Part shown: positions 20,636 through 28,592 of the stretch, in pieces | Position numbering within the stretch: position 1 is the first letter of the stretch | Layout of the letters: every line of letters begins with the position of its first letter | Assembly (NCBI RefSeq): GCF_014842875.1 | Contig: NZ_JACYXZ010000001.1 | Span: 682,001-746,000 of the forward strand | Length of the DNA: 64,000 nt | Direction of reading: 5' to 3' | Origin: Nocardioides donggukensis | GTDB taxonomy: Bacteria; Actinomycetota; Actinomycetes; Propionibacteriales; Nocardioidaceae | Position numbers and translations under genes: made by a program | The notes under the pieces: generated by a model | The model's input: only the letters and a program-made list of their open reading frames with translations | Told to the model about the DNA's origin: nothing | Databases searched by the model: none

Positions 20636-21960
20636 GTGTGATCGAGGCTCCGGAGGCGACGACTCCGCAGGAGGCCACGGTGCGCGACCGCGCCGACGTC
20701 GCCCGTCAGGTGCGCCTGGTGGTCACGTTCGGGCTGAGCACCGCGATCCTGGTCTACTTCGCGCTCGCCATCGAGGACCCGCAGGTGACCTACATCCTCG
20801 GCGAGCGGGTCACCCAGGAGTTCCGGCCCAAGGACCTGACCACGACGTGGGTGTCCTGGCTGGCGATCGCGACCTCGCTGGTCGCGCTGGTGCTGGCGGC
20901 GCTCGACCGCTACCCGCGCCGGGGGGCCGGGCTCGCCCTCGCGCTGCTGGTCGGCGTGATGTTCTACCTCGGGTTCCTGATGTGGGCCTACACCGACCAG
21001 GCGGGGGCCTTCCAGGCGGCGATCGCGAACCCGATCCCGGGCACGATGCGGATCGCGACCCCGCTGGTGCTCGGTGCCCTGGCCGGCTGCCTGTGCGAGC
21101 GGGCCGGCGTGATCAACATCGCCATCGAGGGCCAGTTCCTCGCCGGCGCGTTCTTCGCCTCGGTGTTCAGCTCGATCGCGTTCACGTCGCTGGCCTTCAT
21201 CCCGCTCGCGCTGGTGGCGCCGTTCGGTCTGCTCGGCGGCGTCCTCGCCGGCGTCGGCGTGGCGGCCATGCTCGGCCTGTTCGCGCTGCGCTACCAGGTC
21301 AACCAGGTGGTGCTGGGCGTGGTGCTGGTCGCGTTCGCCTCCGGCCTGACCAGCTTCCTGCTGGGCCAGATCCCGGGGGACCGCAAGGCCACCTTCAACA
21401 ACCCGATGATCCTGGACGAGATCCGGATCCCGGTGCTCGCCGACATCCCGCTCCTCGGCCAGGCCCTGTTCGAGCAGACGATCCTGGTCTACCTGATGTT
21501 CGCCTCGGTCGCGTTCGTGACCTTCCTGCTGTTCGAGACCCGGTGGGGCCTGCGGGTCCGCTCCGTGGGCGAGCACCCGAAGGCCGCGGACACCGTCGGC
21601 ATCAAGGTGAACCGGGTCCGCTGGCAGGCGGTGCTGCTCGGCGGTGTGTTCGCCGGGCTCGGCGGGGCCTACTACACGGTCGGCTCGACCGGGGCCTTCG
21701 ACCGGGAGGTCTCGGCCGGCACCGGGTTCATCGCGCTGGCCGCGGTGATCATGGGCCGCTGGCACCCGATCGGGGCCACCTTCGCGGCCGTGTTCTTCGG
21801 GTTCATGTGGAACCTGCAGAACCAGCTCAGCTTCGTCGACAAGCTGCCGGGCGAGCTGCTCGGCGCGGCGCCGTACCTCGCCACGATCATCGCCGTGGCC
21901 GGCTTCGTCGGGAGGGTCCGCCCGCCCGCGGCCGACGGCGAACCGTACGTGAAGAGCTGA
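20632..21960 (+). CDS. ABC importer permease 2 (nucleoside/simple sugar)
   Basis: A 442-residue inner-membrane permease. CERAGVINIAIEGQFLAGAF is the conserved loop equivalent to NIGAQGQ in the partner, and RSVGEHPKAADTVGI is the coupling segment. Two extra N-terminal helices precede the core, as is common for this half of BMP-type importers. I prefer ATG 20632, which overlaps the previous TGA and has GGGGAG upstream; ATG 20623 would add three residues. Confidence 0.92.
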   Translation: MSVIEAPEATTPQEATVRDRADVARQVRLVVTFGLSTAILVYFALAIEDPQVTYILGERVTQEFRPKDLTTTWVSWLAIATSLVALVLAALDRYPRRGAGLALALLVGVMFYLGFLMWAYTDQAGAFQAAIANPIPGTMRIATPLVLGALAGCLCERAGVINIAIEGQFLAGAFFASVFSSIAFTSLAFIPLALVAPFGLLGGVLAGVGVAAMLGLFALRYQVNQVVLGVVLVAFASGLTSFLLGQIPGDRKATFNNPMILDEIRIPVLADIPLLGQALFEQTILVYLMFASVAFVTFLLFETRWGLRVRSVGEHPKAADTVGIKVNRVRWQAVLLGGVFAGLGGAYYTVGSTGAFDREVSAGTGFIALAAVIMGRWHPIGATFAAVFFGFMWNLQNQLSFVDKLPGELLGAAPYLATIIAVAGFVGRVRPPAADGEPYVKS

Positions 21961-21961
21961 C

Positions 21962-22366
21962 GTGGCCGAGCACGACGAGCGGGGCTTCGACTGGTCGCGC
22001 CTGCGGACGGCCGCCACCGAGGCGGCGGCGCACGCGTACGCGCCGTACTCGCGCTTCCACGTGGGCGCGGCCGCGCTGGTGGACGACGGCCGGCTGGTGG
22101 TCGGCTGCAACGTCGAGAACGCGGCGTACGGCGTGACGCTGTGCGCCGAGTGCGGCCTGGTCTCGCAGCTGCACGCCACCGGCGGCGGCCGGCTGACCCA
22201 CTTCCTGTGCGTGAACGGCGACGGCACCGTGATCATGCCGTGCGGCCGCTGCCGCCAGCTCCTGCACGAGCACGGGGGCGCGGACCTGCTGCTGATGACG
22301 GTCTCCGGCGTCCGCCGGATGGACGAGGTCCTGCCCGACGCGTTCGGGCCGGACGACCTGGCCTGA
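21962..22366 (+). CDS. cdd: Cytidine deaminase
   Basis: A 134-residue zinc enzyme converting (deoxy)cytidine to (deoxy)uridine. CNVENAAYGVTLCAE holds the catalytic Glu and first zinc Cys, and PCGRCRQLL the other two zinc Cys residues. The short tetrameric type. Start GTG 21962, one base after the permease stop, so imported cytidine is processed by an enzyme from the same operon. Confidence 0.95.
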   Translation: MAEHDERGFDWSRLRTAATEAAAHAYAPYSRFHVGAAALVDDGRLVVGCNVENAAYGVTLCAECGLVSQLHATGGGRLTHFLCVNGDGTVIMPCGRCRQLLHEHGGADLLLMTVSGVRRMDEVLPDAFGPDDLA

Positions 22367-22404
22367 GCCGGCCACCCACCCCGAGCGCGCGAGAAGGAGA
22401 CCAG

Positions 22405-23691
22405 ATGTCGGACCACGATGCGGTCGAGGTCATCACCACCAAGCGGGACCACGGCGAGCTGTCCGGCTCGCAGATCGAGTGGGTGATCGACGCCTACACC
22501 CGTGGCGAGGTCGCCGACGAGCAGATGTCGGCGCTGGCGATGGCGATCCTCCTCAACGGGATGACCCGGGACGAGATCGCCCGCTGGACCGCCGCGATGA
22601 TCGCGTCGGGGGAGCGGATGGACTTCTCCTCGCTGTCGCGGCCCACGGCCGACAAGCACTCCACCGGCGGCGTCGGCGACAAGATCACGCTGCCGCTGGC
22701 GCCACTGGTCGCGGCGTGCGGCGTGGCGGTGCCGCAGCTCTCCGGCCGCGGTCTCGGCCACACCGGCGGCACGCTGGACAAGCTGGAGTCGATCCCCGGC
22801 TGGCGGGCCGCGCTGTCCAACGCCGAGATGCTCGACCAGCTGGAGTCGGTCGGCGCGGTCATCTGCGCGGCAGGGGACGGGCTCGCCCCCGCCGACAAGA
22901 AGCTCTACTCCCTGCGCGACGTCACCGGCACCGTCGAGGCGATCCCGCTGATCGCGTCGTCGATCATGAGCAAGAAGATCGCCGAGGGGACCGGCTCGCT
23001 GGTGCTGGACGTCAAGGTCGGCACCGGCGCCTTCATGAAGGACCTCGACCGGGCCCGTGAGCTGGCCTCCACGATGGTCGAGCTCGGCACCGGCGCCGGC
23101 GTGCACACCGTGGCGCTGCTCACCGACATGTCCACCCCGCTGGGGCGCACGGCGGGCAACGCCGTCGAGGTCGCCGAGTCGGTGGAGGTGCTGGCCGGCG
23201 GCGGGCCCGCGGACGTGGTCGAGCTGACCGTGGCCCTGGCCCGCGAGATGCTCGCCGGTGCCGGCATGGGCGACGTCGACCCCGCAGACCGCCTGGCCGA
23301 CGGCTCCGCCATGGACGCCTGGAAGGCCATGATCCGGGCCCAGGGCGGAGACCCGGAGGCGGCGCTGCCGACCTCGCGGGAGTCGCACGTCGTGACCGCC
23401 CCCAGCACCGGGGTGCTCACCCGTCTGGACGCGATGGCGGTCGGGATGGCGTCGTGGCGGCTCGGCGCCGGCCGGGCCCGCAAGGAGGACCCCGTGCAGG
23501 ACGGGGCCGGGGTGGTCTGGCACGCGCGACCCGGGGAGCCGGTCACCGAGGGTCAGCCGCTGTTCACCCTGCACACCGACGAGCCGGCCCGCTTCGAGCG
23601 CGCGCTGGCCTCCCTCGACGGGGGCTTCGACATCGGGCCCGAGGGCTCGTCGTACGCCCCCGGGCCGCTGGTGCTCGACCGGATCGGCTGA
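22405..23691 (+). CDS. deoA: Thymidine / pyrimidine-nucleoside phosphorylase
   Basis: A 428-residue enzyme splitting thymidine or deoxyuridine with phosphate into base and deoxyribose-1-phosphate. The family signature region STGGVGDKITLPLAPLVAAC and SGRGLGHTGGTLDKLE lies near residues 85-125. The substrate-contacting KKIAEGTGSLVLDVKVGTGAFMK is near 190. Start ATG 22405 with a GAAGGAGA ribosome site. Its product feeds phosphopentomutase and deoC. It is convergent with the MaoC-type gene, only three bases apart. Confidence 0.95.
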   Translation: MSDHDAVEVITTKRDHGELSGSQIEWVIDAYTRGEVADEQMSALAMAILLNGMTRDEIARWTAAMIASGERMDFSSLSRPTADKHSTGGVGDKITLPLAPLVAACGVAVPQLSGRGLGHTGGTLDKLESIPGWRAALSNAEMLDQLESVGAVICAAGDGLAPADKKLYSLRDVTGTVEAIPLIASSIMSKKIAEGTGSLVLDVKVGTGAFMKDLDRARELASTMVELGTGAGVHTVALLTDMSTPLGRTAGNAVEVAESVEVLAGGGPADVVELTVALAREMLAGAGMGDVDPADRLADGSAMDAWKAMIRAQGGDPEAALPTSRESHVVTAPSTGVLTRLDAMAVGMASWRLGAGRARKEDPVQDGAGVVWHARPGEPVTEGQPLFTLHTDEPARFERALASLDGGFDIGPEGSSYAPGPLVLDRIG

Positions 23692-23694
23692 GCC

Positions 23695-24147
23695 CTACGG
23701 CAGCAGCAGGACGACGGTCTCCGCGACGCAGGCCGGCTTCGCCTCGTCCTCGATCTCGATCGTGTAGCGCATCGTCAGCTGCTTGCCCGCCGGGAGCTCG
23801 GTGACCTCGCCGACCGCGACGTGGGCGCGGACCCGCCGGCCGACCCGCACCGGGTGCGGGAAGCGGACCTTGTTCACGCCGTAGTTCAGCTTGGCCCCCG
23901 GGGTCTCGAACGTGACCACCTGGCTGCCGAGCAGCGGCACCAGCGAGAGCGTGAGGTAGCCGTGCGCGATGGTGCCGCCGAACGGGCCCTCCGCGGCGCG
24001 CTCGGCGTCCACGTGGATCCACTGGTGGTCCCCGGTCGCGTCGGCGAAGGTGTCGACGCGCTCCTGGTCGATCGTGAGCCACTCGGAGGTGCCGAGCTCG
24101 GCGCCGGCGGCCTCGGCGACCTCTTCCAGGGTGGTGAACACGCGCAT
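23695..24147 (-). CDS. MaoC-like hot-dog fold hydratase
   Basis: A 150-residue single hot-dog domain protein of the (R)-specific enoyl-CoA hydratase type. The hydratase motif is visible as [14 protein letters not shown] (Asp and His catalytic pair) followed by [14 protein letters not shown] near residue 60-75. It probably hydrates short or medium acyl-CoA intermediates. The start ATG 24147 is preceded by AGAGGAT, which could be a ribosome site or a weak -10. It is divergent from add, with about 70 bases between. Confidence 0.88.
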   Translation of the reverse strand: MRVFTTLEEVAEAAGAELGTSEWLTIDQERVDTFADATGDHQWIHVDAERAAEGPFGGTIAHGYLTLSLVPLLGSQVVTFETPGAKLNYGVNKVRFPHPVRVGRRVRAHVAVGEVTELPAGKQLTMRYTIEIEDEAKPACVAETVVLLLP

Positions 24148-24220
24148 GTCCGGATCCTCTCGTCTGGGTTGTCGAGCTCCTCGTGAACCTACTAGGCGGG
24201 CACGGTGCGAGGATGGCCGG

Positions 24221-25291
24221 GTGATCACGAGAGACGACGTACGCCGTGCGCCCAAGGTCCTGCTGCACGACCACCTCGACGGCGGCCTGCGGCCCGCCAC
24301 CGTCGCCGAGCTGGCGGCGGAGGTCGGCCACGAGCTGCCCGCCACGGACCCCGAGGAGCTGGGCCGCTGGTTCGCCGAGGCCGCCGACTCCGGCTCGCTG
24401 GTGCGCTACCTGGAGACCTTCGACCACACCGTGGCGGTGATGCAGAACGGCCCGGCCCTGGCCAGGGTGGCCCGGGAGTGCGTCGAGGACCTGGCCGCGG
24501 ACGGGGTGGTCTACGCGGAGATCCGGTATGCCCCGGAGCAGCACGTCGAGGGCGGGATGACCCTCGATGAGGTGGTCGCCGCCGTCCAGGACGGCTTCGA
24601 GGCCGGGATGGCCGCGGCCGGCGGGCGGATCGTGGTCCGCCAGCTGCTCACGGCGATGCGGCACCAGGCCCGCTCGATGGAGATCGCCGAGCTGGCCGTG
24701 GCCTGGCGGGACCGTGGCGTGGCCGGCTTCGACATCGCCGGCGCCGAGGCCGGCCACCCGCCGACCCGGCACCTGGACGCCTTCGAGTACCTCCAGCGGG
24801 AGAACTCGCACTTCACCATCCACGCCGGGGAGGCGTTCGGCCTGCCGTCGATCTGGCAGGCGATCCAGTGGTGCGGCGCCGACCGGCTCGGCCACGGGGT
24901 GCGGATCGTGGACGACATCACCGTCCACGACGACGGCTCGGTCGAGCTGGGGCGGCTGGCCGCGTACGTCCGGGACCAGCGGATCCCGCTCGAGATGTGC
25001 CCGGCCTCCAACGTGCAGACCGGCGCCGCCGAGTCGGTGGCCGAGCACCCGATCGGGCTGCTGACCCGGCTCCGGTTCCGGGTCACCGTCAACACCGACA
25101 ACCGGCTGATGAGCGGCACGTCGATGACCGGCGAGATGCACGCGCTGGTCGAGGCGTTCGGCTACGGGTACGACGACCTGCAGTGGTTCACGATCAACGC
25201 GATGAAGTCGGCGTTCCTGCCCTTCGACGAGCGGCTGGCGCTCATCGACGAGGTGATCAAGCCCGGGTACGCCGCGCTGCGCCGATCCTGA
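24221..25291 (+). CDS. add: Adenosine deaminase
   Basis: A 356-residue zinc TIM-barrel enzyme that deaminates (deoxy)adenosine to (deoxy)inosine. The metal and substrate motifs are [11 protein letters not shown] near residue 17, [10 protein letters not shown] near 205, and the [10 protein letters not shown] metal Asp region near 290. Start: GTG 24221; the frame is open much further upstream, but that part has no family resemblance and overlaps the MaoC-type gene on the other strand. Its stop codon forms half of a hairpin with the stop of the convergent antiporter gene. Confidence 0.94.
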   Translation: MITRDDVRRAPKVLLHDHLDGGLRPATVAELAAEVGHELPATDPEELGRWFAEAADSGSLVRYLETFDHTVAVMQNGPALARVARECVEDLAADGVVYAEIRYAPEQHVEGGMTLDEVVAAVQDGFEAGMAAAGGRIVVRQLLTAMRHQARSMEIAELAVAWRDRGVAGFDIAGAEAGHPPTRHLDAFEYLQRENSHFTIHAGEAFGLPSIWQAIQWCGADRLGHGVRIVDDITVHDDGSVELGRLAAYVRDQRIPLEMCPASNVQTGAAESVAEHPIGLLTRLRFRVTVNTDNRLMSGTSMTGEMHALVEAFGYGYDDLQWFTINAMKSAFLPFDERLALIDEVIKPGYAALRRS

Positions 25292-25313
25292 GCCTGGCCA
25301 GGGGCCGGGCTCA
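25289..25313. terminator. Bidirectional hairpin built from both stop codons of convergent genes
   Basis: TGAGCCTGGCC (25289-25299) pairs with GGCCGGGCTCA (25303-25313) over 11 positions, one of them a T-G pair, around a three-base loop. The stem begins with the add stop codon and ends with the antiporter stop codon on the other strand. This is a compact, factor-assisted terminator usable from both sides. It lacks a T run. Confidence 0.65.
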
Positions 25314-27308
25314 CGCGACCGGGCCGGGCACCGTGACGTCGTCGAGGAAGCAGTGCGCCCAGGTCTCGCCCGGCTCCCCGGACGTCATCAGCGGGTGCTC
25401 CGTGGCCTCGTGGTGGGCGCGGGCGTGCCGGCCCGGCGAGGAGTCGCAGCAGCCGACGTTGCCGCAGCCGAGGCAGATCCGCAGGTGCACCCAGGTGTCG
25501 CCCTCCCGGAGGCACTCCAGGCAGCCACCTGACCGGGGCAGCACGGGTGCCGACCCGGCACCGTGCGGACAGGCGTCGCCGGGCCACGCGTAGGAGACCA
25601 GCCGGGTGGTGTCGACCCAGCTGCGGTCGCCGGTGCCGGGTGCCGGGATCGCCGGCCGGGGGATCTCCAGCCGGTCCAGCACCGCCTGGAACAGCCGCCA
25701 CCGGCTGGCCTGGGCGGCATCGATGACGTGGTCGACGCCGGCCCCGGCGAGGTCCGCGAGGTCGGCCGTTCCCTGGGGGCGCACCAGCACCGGGGCGGCG
25801 GTCAGCCGGCGCACCAGGACGGCGAGCCGGGCCGCCTGCTCGTGGTCGTCCTCCGCGATCACGACCGCCCGGGCCCGCTCGATCCCGGCCTCGGTGAGCA
25901 CGTGCGCCCGCATCGCGTCGCCGCGCACCACCGGGATGCCGGCCGCGTCCGCCTCGCGGGCGCCACCGGGGTTGAGCGTGGTCATCACCACGGTCACGCC
26001 GAGGCCCTGGAGCTCGCGGGCCAGGTCGACCGAGTCGGCGCCCCAGCCCAGGACCAGGACGTGGTCCCCGCCGGGCAGGTCCTCCGGGGCGTCCACGGCC
26101 TCGGAGCGCCGGGTCCGGCCGGTCGCCGCCAGCCGGGTGCCGAGCGCCGCCAGGGCGGGGGTGGCGACCATGAGCAGCACCGTGGTGGCCACGAAGGCCT
26201 GCGCGCCGTCCTCGCCCAGCCCGGCCGGGCTGAGCCCGACCGCGGCGCCGGCGGTCACCAGCACGAACGAGAACTCGCCCACCTGGCCCAGCAGCAGGCC
26301 CGCCGAGAGCGCGGACCGCCAGCCCACCTTGAGGGGCAGCAGCGCCACGGTGGTGGTGAGGGTCTTCACGACCAGCACCACCAGCGCCGCACCCAGCACG
26401 AGGGGGAGGTTGGTCACCAGGAAGCCGAGGTCGAGCAGCATGCCGACGGAGACGAAGAAGACGGCCGAGAAGATGATCTGCAGGGGCAGCACCTCGGAGA
26501 AGGCGTGGGTGCTGTGCCGGCTCTCGCTCACCATGAGCCCGGCGAGGAACGCCCCGAGGGACACGCTGACGCCGGCCAGGGCGGTGAGGTAGGCGGTGCC
26601 CAGGCACAGCGCCACCACCGCCAGCAGGAACACCTCGGGCGAGCAGAGCGCCGCGATCCGCTCCAGCAGGGGCGGCATCGCCCGCCGGGCCACCAGCAGC
26701 ACCCCCGCGACGACGAGCACCGCGACGCCGAGGGCCCGGGCCAGCGCCAGCAGGCCGCCGGTCGACCCGGTGCCGAGCACCGGCACGACCAGCACCATCG
26801 CGACCACCGCCAGGTCCTGGAAGATCAGCACCGCCAGCGCCAGCCGACCGCGGTCGGTGTTCATGCCTCCGGCGTCGCCGAGCAGCTTGAGGACGATGGC
26901 CGTGGACGACAGCGCCACCAGGAACCCCGTGAAGACCCCCGTGCGCAGGTCGCCGCCGGCGACCACGGTCAGCCCGACCCCGGCCGCCGTGGCGAGGGCG
27001 ACCTGCGCGCCGCCGCCGAACGCGATCCAGCGCCAGACCCGGGCCAGCCGTTGGAGGGAGAACTCGATGCCGATGGTGAACAGCAGCAGCAGGACCCCGA
27101 CCTCGGCGGCGGCGTCGACCGCCTCCGTCGAGGAGACCAGGCCGAGCTGGGCCGGTCCGATGATCACGCCGGCCACCAGGAAGCCGACGATCGGCACCAC
27201 CCTGGACCGGACGCTGAGGTAGCCCACCACCGCGGCGGCCAGCACCAGGGCCGTGGTGGGCGCCAGGTAGCCGGGGACCTCAGCCCCCACCCAGACCGTC
27301 ATGGGCAC
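25311..27308 (-). CDS. CPA2 cation/proton antiporter with RCK domain and C-terminal UBP zinc finger
   Basis: A 665-residue membrane protein. Residues about 10-395 are a KefB/CPA2-type antiporter with 11-13 helices, including the IGIEFSL and LIFQDLAVVAMVLV segments. Residues about 410-530 are a cytoplasmic TrkA-N/RCK domain with the nucleotide motif VLVLGWGADSVDLA. After a linker, residues about 580-655 form a UBP-type zinc finger: C596-C599, C612-C615, C620/C621, H628, H632/H633, H638 and C653 fit the ZnF-UBP pattern. The antiporter would exchange K+ or Na+ for H+, with the RCK part sensing nucleotide. The role of a UBP finger in a bacterium without ubiquitin is unknown. Confidence 0.85.
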   Translation of the reverse strand: MPMTVWVGAEVPGYLAPTTALVLAAAVVGYLSVRSRVVPIVGFLVAGVIIGPAQLGLVSSTEAVDAAAEVGVLLLLFTIGIEFSLQRLARVWRWIAFGGGAQVALATAAGVGLTVVAGGDLRTGVFTGFLVALSSTAIVLKLLGDAGGMNTDRGRLALAVLIFQDLAVVAMVLVVPVLGTGSTGGLLALARALGVAVLVVAGVLLVARRAMPPLLERIAALCSPEVFLLAVVALCLGTAYLTALAGVSVSLGAFLAGLMVSESRHSTHAFSEVLPLQIIFSAVFFVSVGMLLDLGFLVTNLPLVLGAALVVLVVKTLTTTVALLPLKVGWRSALSAGLLLGQVGEFSFVLVTAGAAVGLSPAGLGEDGAQAFVATTVLLMVATPALAALGTRLAATGRTRRSEAVDAPEDLPGGDHVLVLGWGADSVDLARELQGLGVTVVMTTLNPGGAREADAAGIPVVRGDAMRAHVLTEAGIERARAVVIAEDDHEQAARLAVLVRRLTAAPVLVRPQGTADLADLAGAGVDHVIDAAQASRWRLFQAVLDRLEIPRPAIPAPGTGDRSWVDTTRLVSYAWPGDACPHGAGSAPVLPRSGGCLECLREGDTWVHLRICLGCGNVGCCDSSPGRHARAHHEATEHPLMTSGEPGETWAHCFLDDVTVPGPVA

Positions 27309-27347
27309 AGCCTTGGCGGTGCCGGCGACCAGGTCAAGCGGGCCGGC

Positions 27348-27878
27348 TCAGGTCCCGAGGGGCAGGACGGCGAACCACGGCGTGCTCCAGCCGGCCAGGC
27401 CCATCGTGGCCGCCACGAAGTCGGCGTCGGCCACCTCGACCGGGCGGCCGACGGCCGGGTCGTAGGTGGACAGGTCGGGGTCGAGGACCAGCACGACGTG
27501 CCGCGGCAGGAGCCGGCTGCCGACGTACACCGGGACCGGTCCGAGCGCGGCGGCGCGGCGGATCCGCGCGAGCATCGCGGCCCGCGCGAACGGGTTGACC
27601 GGGCGGGCGACGTGCCGGGTGCCGCCCGCGGACCGGTCCCGCGCGATCGCCCACGGTGGCGTGCCCAGGGCCGGCGGCCACGGCAGCTGGGCGCGGCCGA
27701 GCGGGTCGGTCGGCCCGGTCAGCGCCCGGTGCCGGGCCAGCACCGCCGCGGCGAACATCCCCGCGCCGCTGACCCGCTCGGCGTACGCCGGGTCGTCGAC
27801 CATGCGCGCGACCTCGGCGACCGCGGCCCCGCAGCTGCGCCGGTCCGGCTGCACAAGGGGAGGCTCGAACAGGCTCAC
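27348..27878 (-). CDS. Putative C39-like cysteine peptidase fold protein
   Basis: A 176-residue protein not assignable by name. Its layout resembles C39/papain-like enzymes: Gln10 six residues before Cys16 in QPDRRSCGAA, His127 in PRHVVLVLD, and Asp140 in TYDPAVGRPVEV, near the Gln-Cys-His-Asp order and spacing of that fold. No signal peptide or membrane segment, so probably cytoplasmic. The GTG start at 27878 overlaps the stop of the kinase-like gene (GTGA), so the two are translationally coupled. The peptidase call is my inference from residues; it could be an inactive or non-peptidase relative. Confidence 0.5.
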   Translation of the reverse strand: MSLFEPPLVQPDRRSCGAAVAEVARMVDDPAYAERVSGAGMFAAAVLARHRALTGPTDPLGRAQLPWPPALGTPPWAIARDRSAGGTRHVARPVNPFARAAMLARIRRAAALGPVPVYVGSRLLPRHVVLVLDPDLSTYDPAVGRPVEVADADFVAATMGLAGWSTPWFAVLPLGT

Positions 27879-28480
27879 GGGACCGGCGCCAGCATGGAGG
27901 CCAGCTCGCGCCGGGCCTGCTCGGGGGTGGCCGGCCGGCAGCCCTTCGCCTCGGCGTCGGCGACCACCCGGCGCTGGTCGCGCAGGAGCGCCAACCCACG
28001 GCGGACCAGCACCAGCGGTGGCTTCCGGTGCTCGCGGAGGTCCCGGGTGAGCCGTCGCCAGAAGGTGACGACCGGGTGCTGGCGCACGCAGTACGCCGCC
28101 GCGAGCAGGCCGCGCTCGGCGCACGGGCCGACCACGTCCTGGGCGAAGATCCCCTCGGCCACGACGTGCTCCGCCCCGGCCAGGTCGAGGAGCTGCCAGC
28201 CCCGGCGACCGTCGTGGGCGATGTCGTAGACCGGGACCTGGACCCGGCCGGTGCGGCACAGTCGCTCCAGACAGGCGACGGCGTCGTCCTGCAGCCAGGA
28301 GTCGGGGTGGTCCCAGTCGACCAGGCCGAGGTTCGCGCCCTCGAGGATCCGGGGCAGCGTGGGGTCCGAGCCGTCCTTGTAGAAGTCGTCGAGCCGGAGC
28401 ACCGGCAGCCCGAGCCGCTCGGCGAGCCGCGACTTGCCGGCGCCCGAGGGGCCGGCCAGGACGATCACGCGGGAGGGCAC
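27875..28480 (-). CDS. Uridine kinase-like P-loop protein
   Basis: A 201-residue protein of the uridine kinase/phosphoribulokinase superfamily. Walker A GPSGAGKSRLAERL lies near residue 9, LRLDDFYKDGSDPTLP gives the DDFY motif typical of uridine kinases, and WDHPDSW gives the next substrate motif. VVAEGIFAQD is the acid/Walker B-like strand. It would phosphorylate uridine or cytidine, which suits the nearby nucleoside-uptake genes. It ends in a four-base overlap with the C39-like gene. Confidence 0.82.
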   Translation of the reverse strand: MPSRVIVLAGPSGAGKSRLAERLGLPVLRLDDFYKDGSDPTLPRILEGANLGLVDWDHPDSWLQDDAVACLERLCRTGRVQVPVYDIAHDGRRGWQLLDLAGAEHVVAEGIFAQDVVGPCAERGLLAAAYCVRQHPVVTFWRRLTRDLREHRKPPLVLVRRGLALLRDQRRVVADAEAKGCRPATPEQARRELASMLAPVP

Positions 28481-28529
28481 CGCGACATTGTGCCCGACGA
28501 TTCCGCGGACGCGGGAGCCGCGGGTGCAC

Positions 28530-28576
28530 TATCGTCAGGACATCCCGTGAGGCACGGGGGATCCGCGGGGGCGGAT
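28530..28576 (+). promoter_or_regulatory. -10-like box and two tandem small hairpins in the leader of the SBP-VWA gene
   Basis: TATCGT at 28530-28535 is a plausible -10. The leader then contains CCCGTG/CACGGG (28544-28549 and 28553-28558, loop AGG) and ATCCGC/GCGGAT (28561-28566 and 28571-28576, loop GGGG). GGGGGAG follows as the ribosome site. I cannot match it to a known riboswitch class. Confidence 0.45.
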
Positions 28577-28592
28577 AGCTGGGGGAGCAGTC

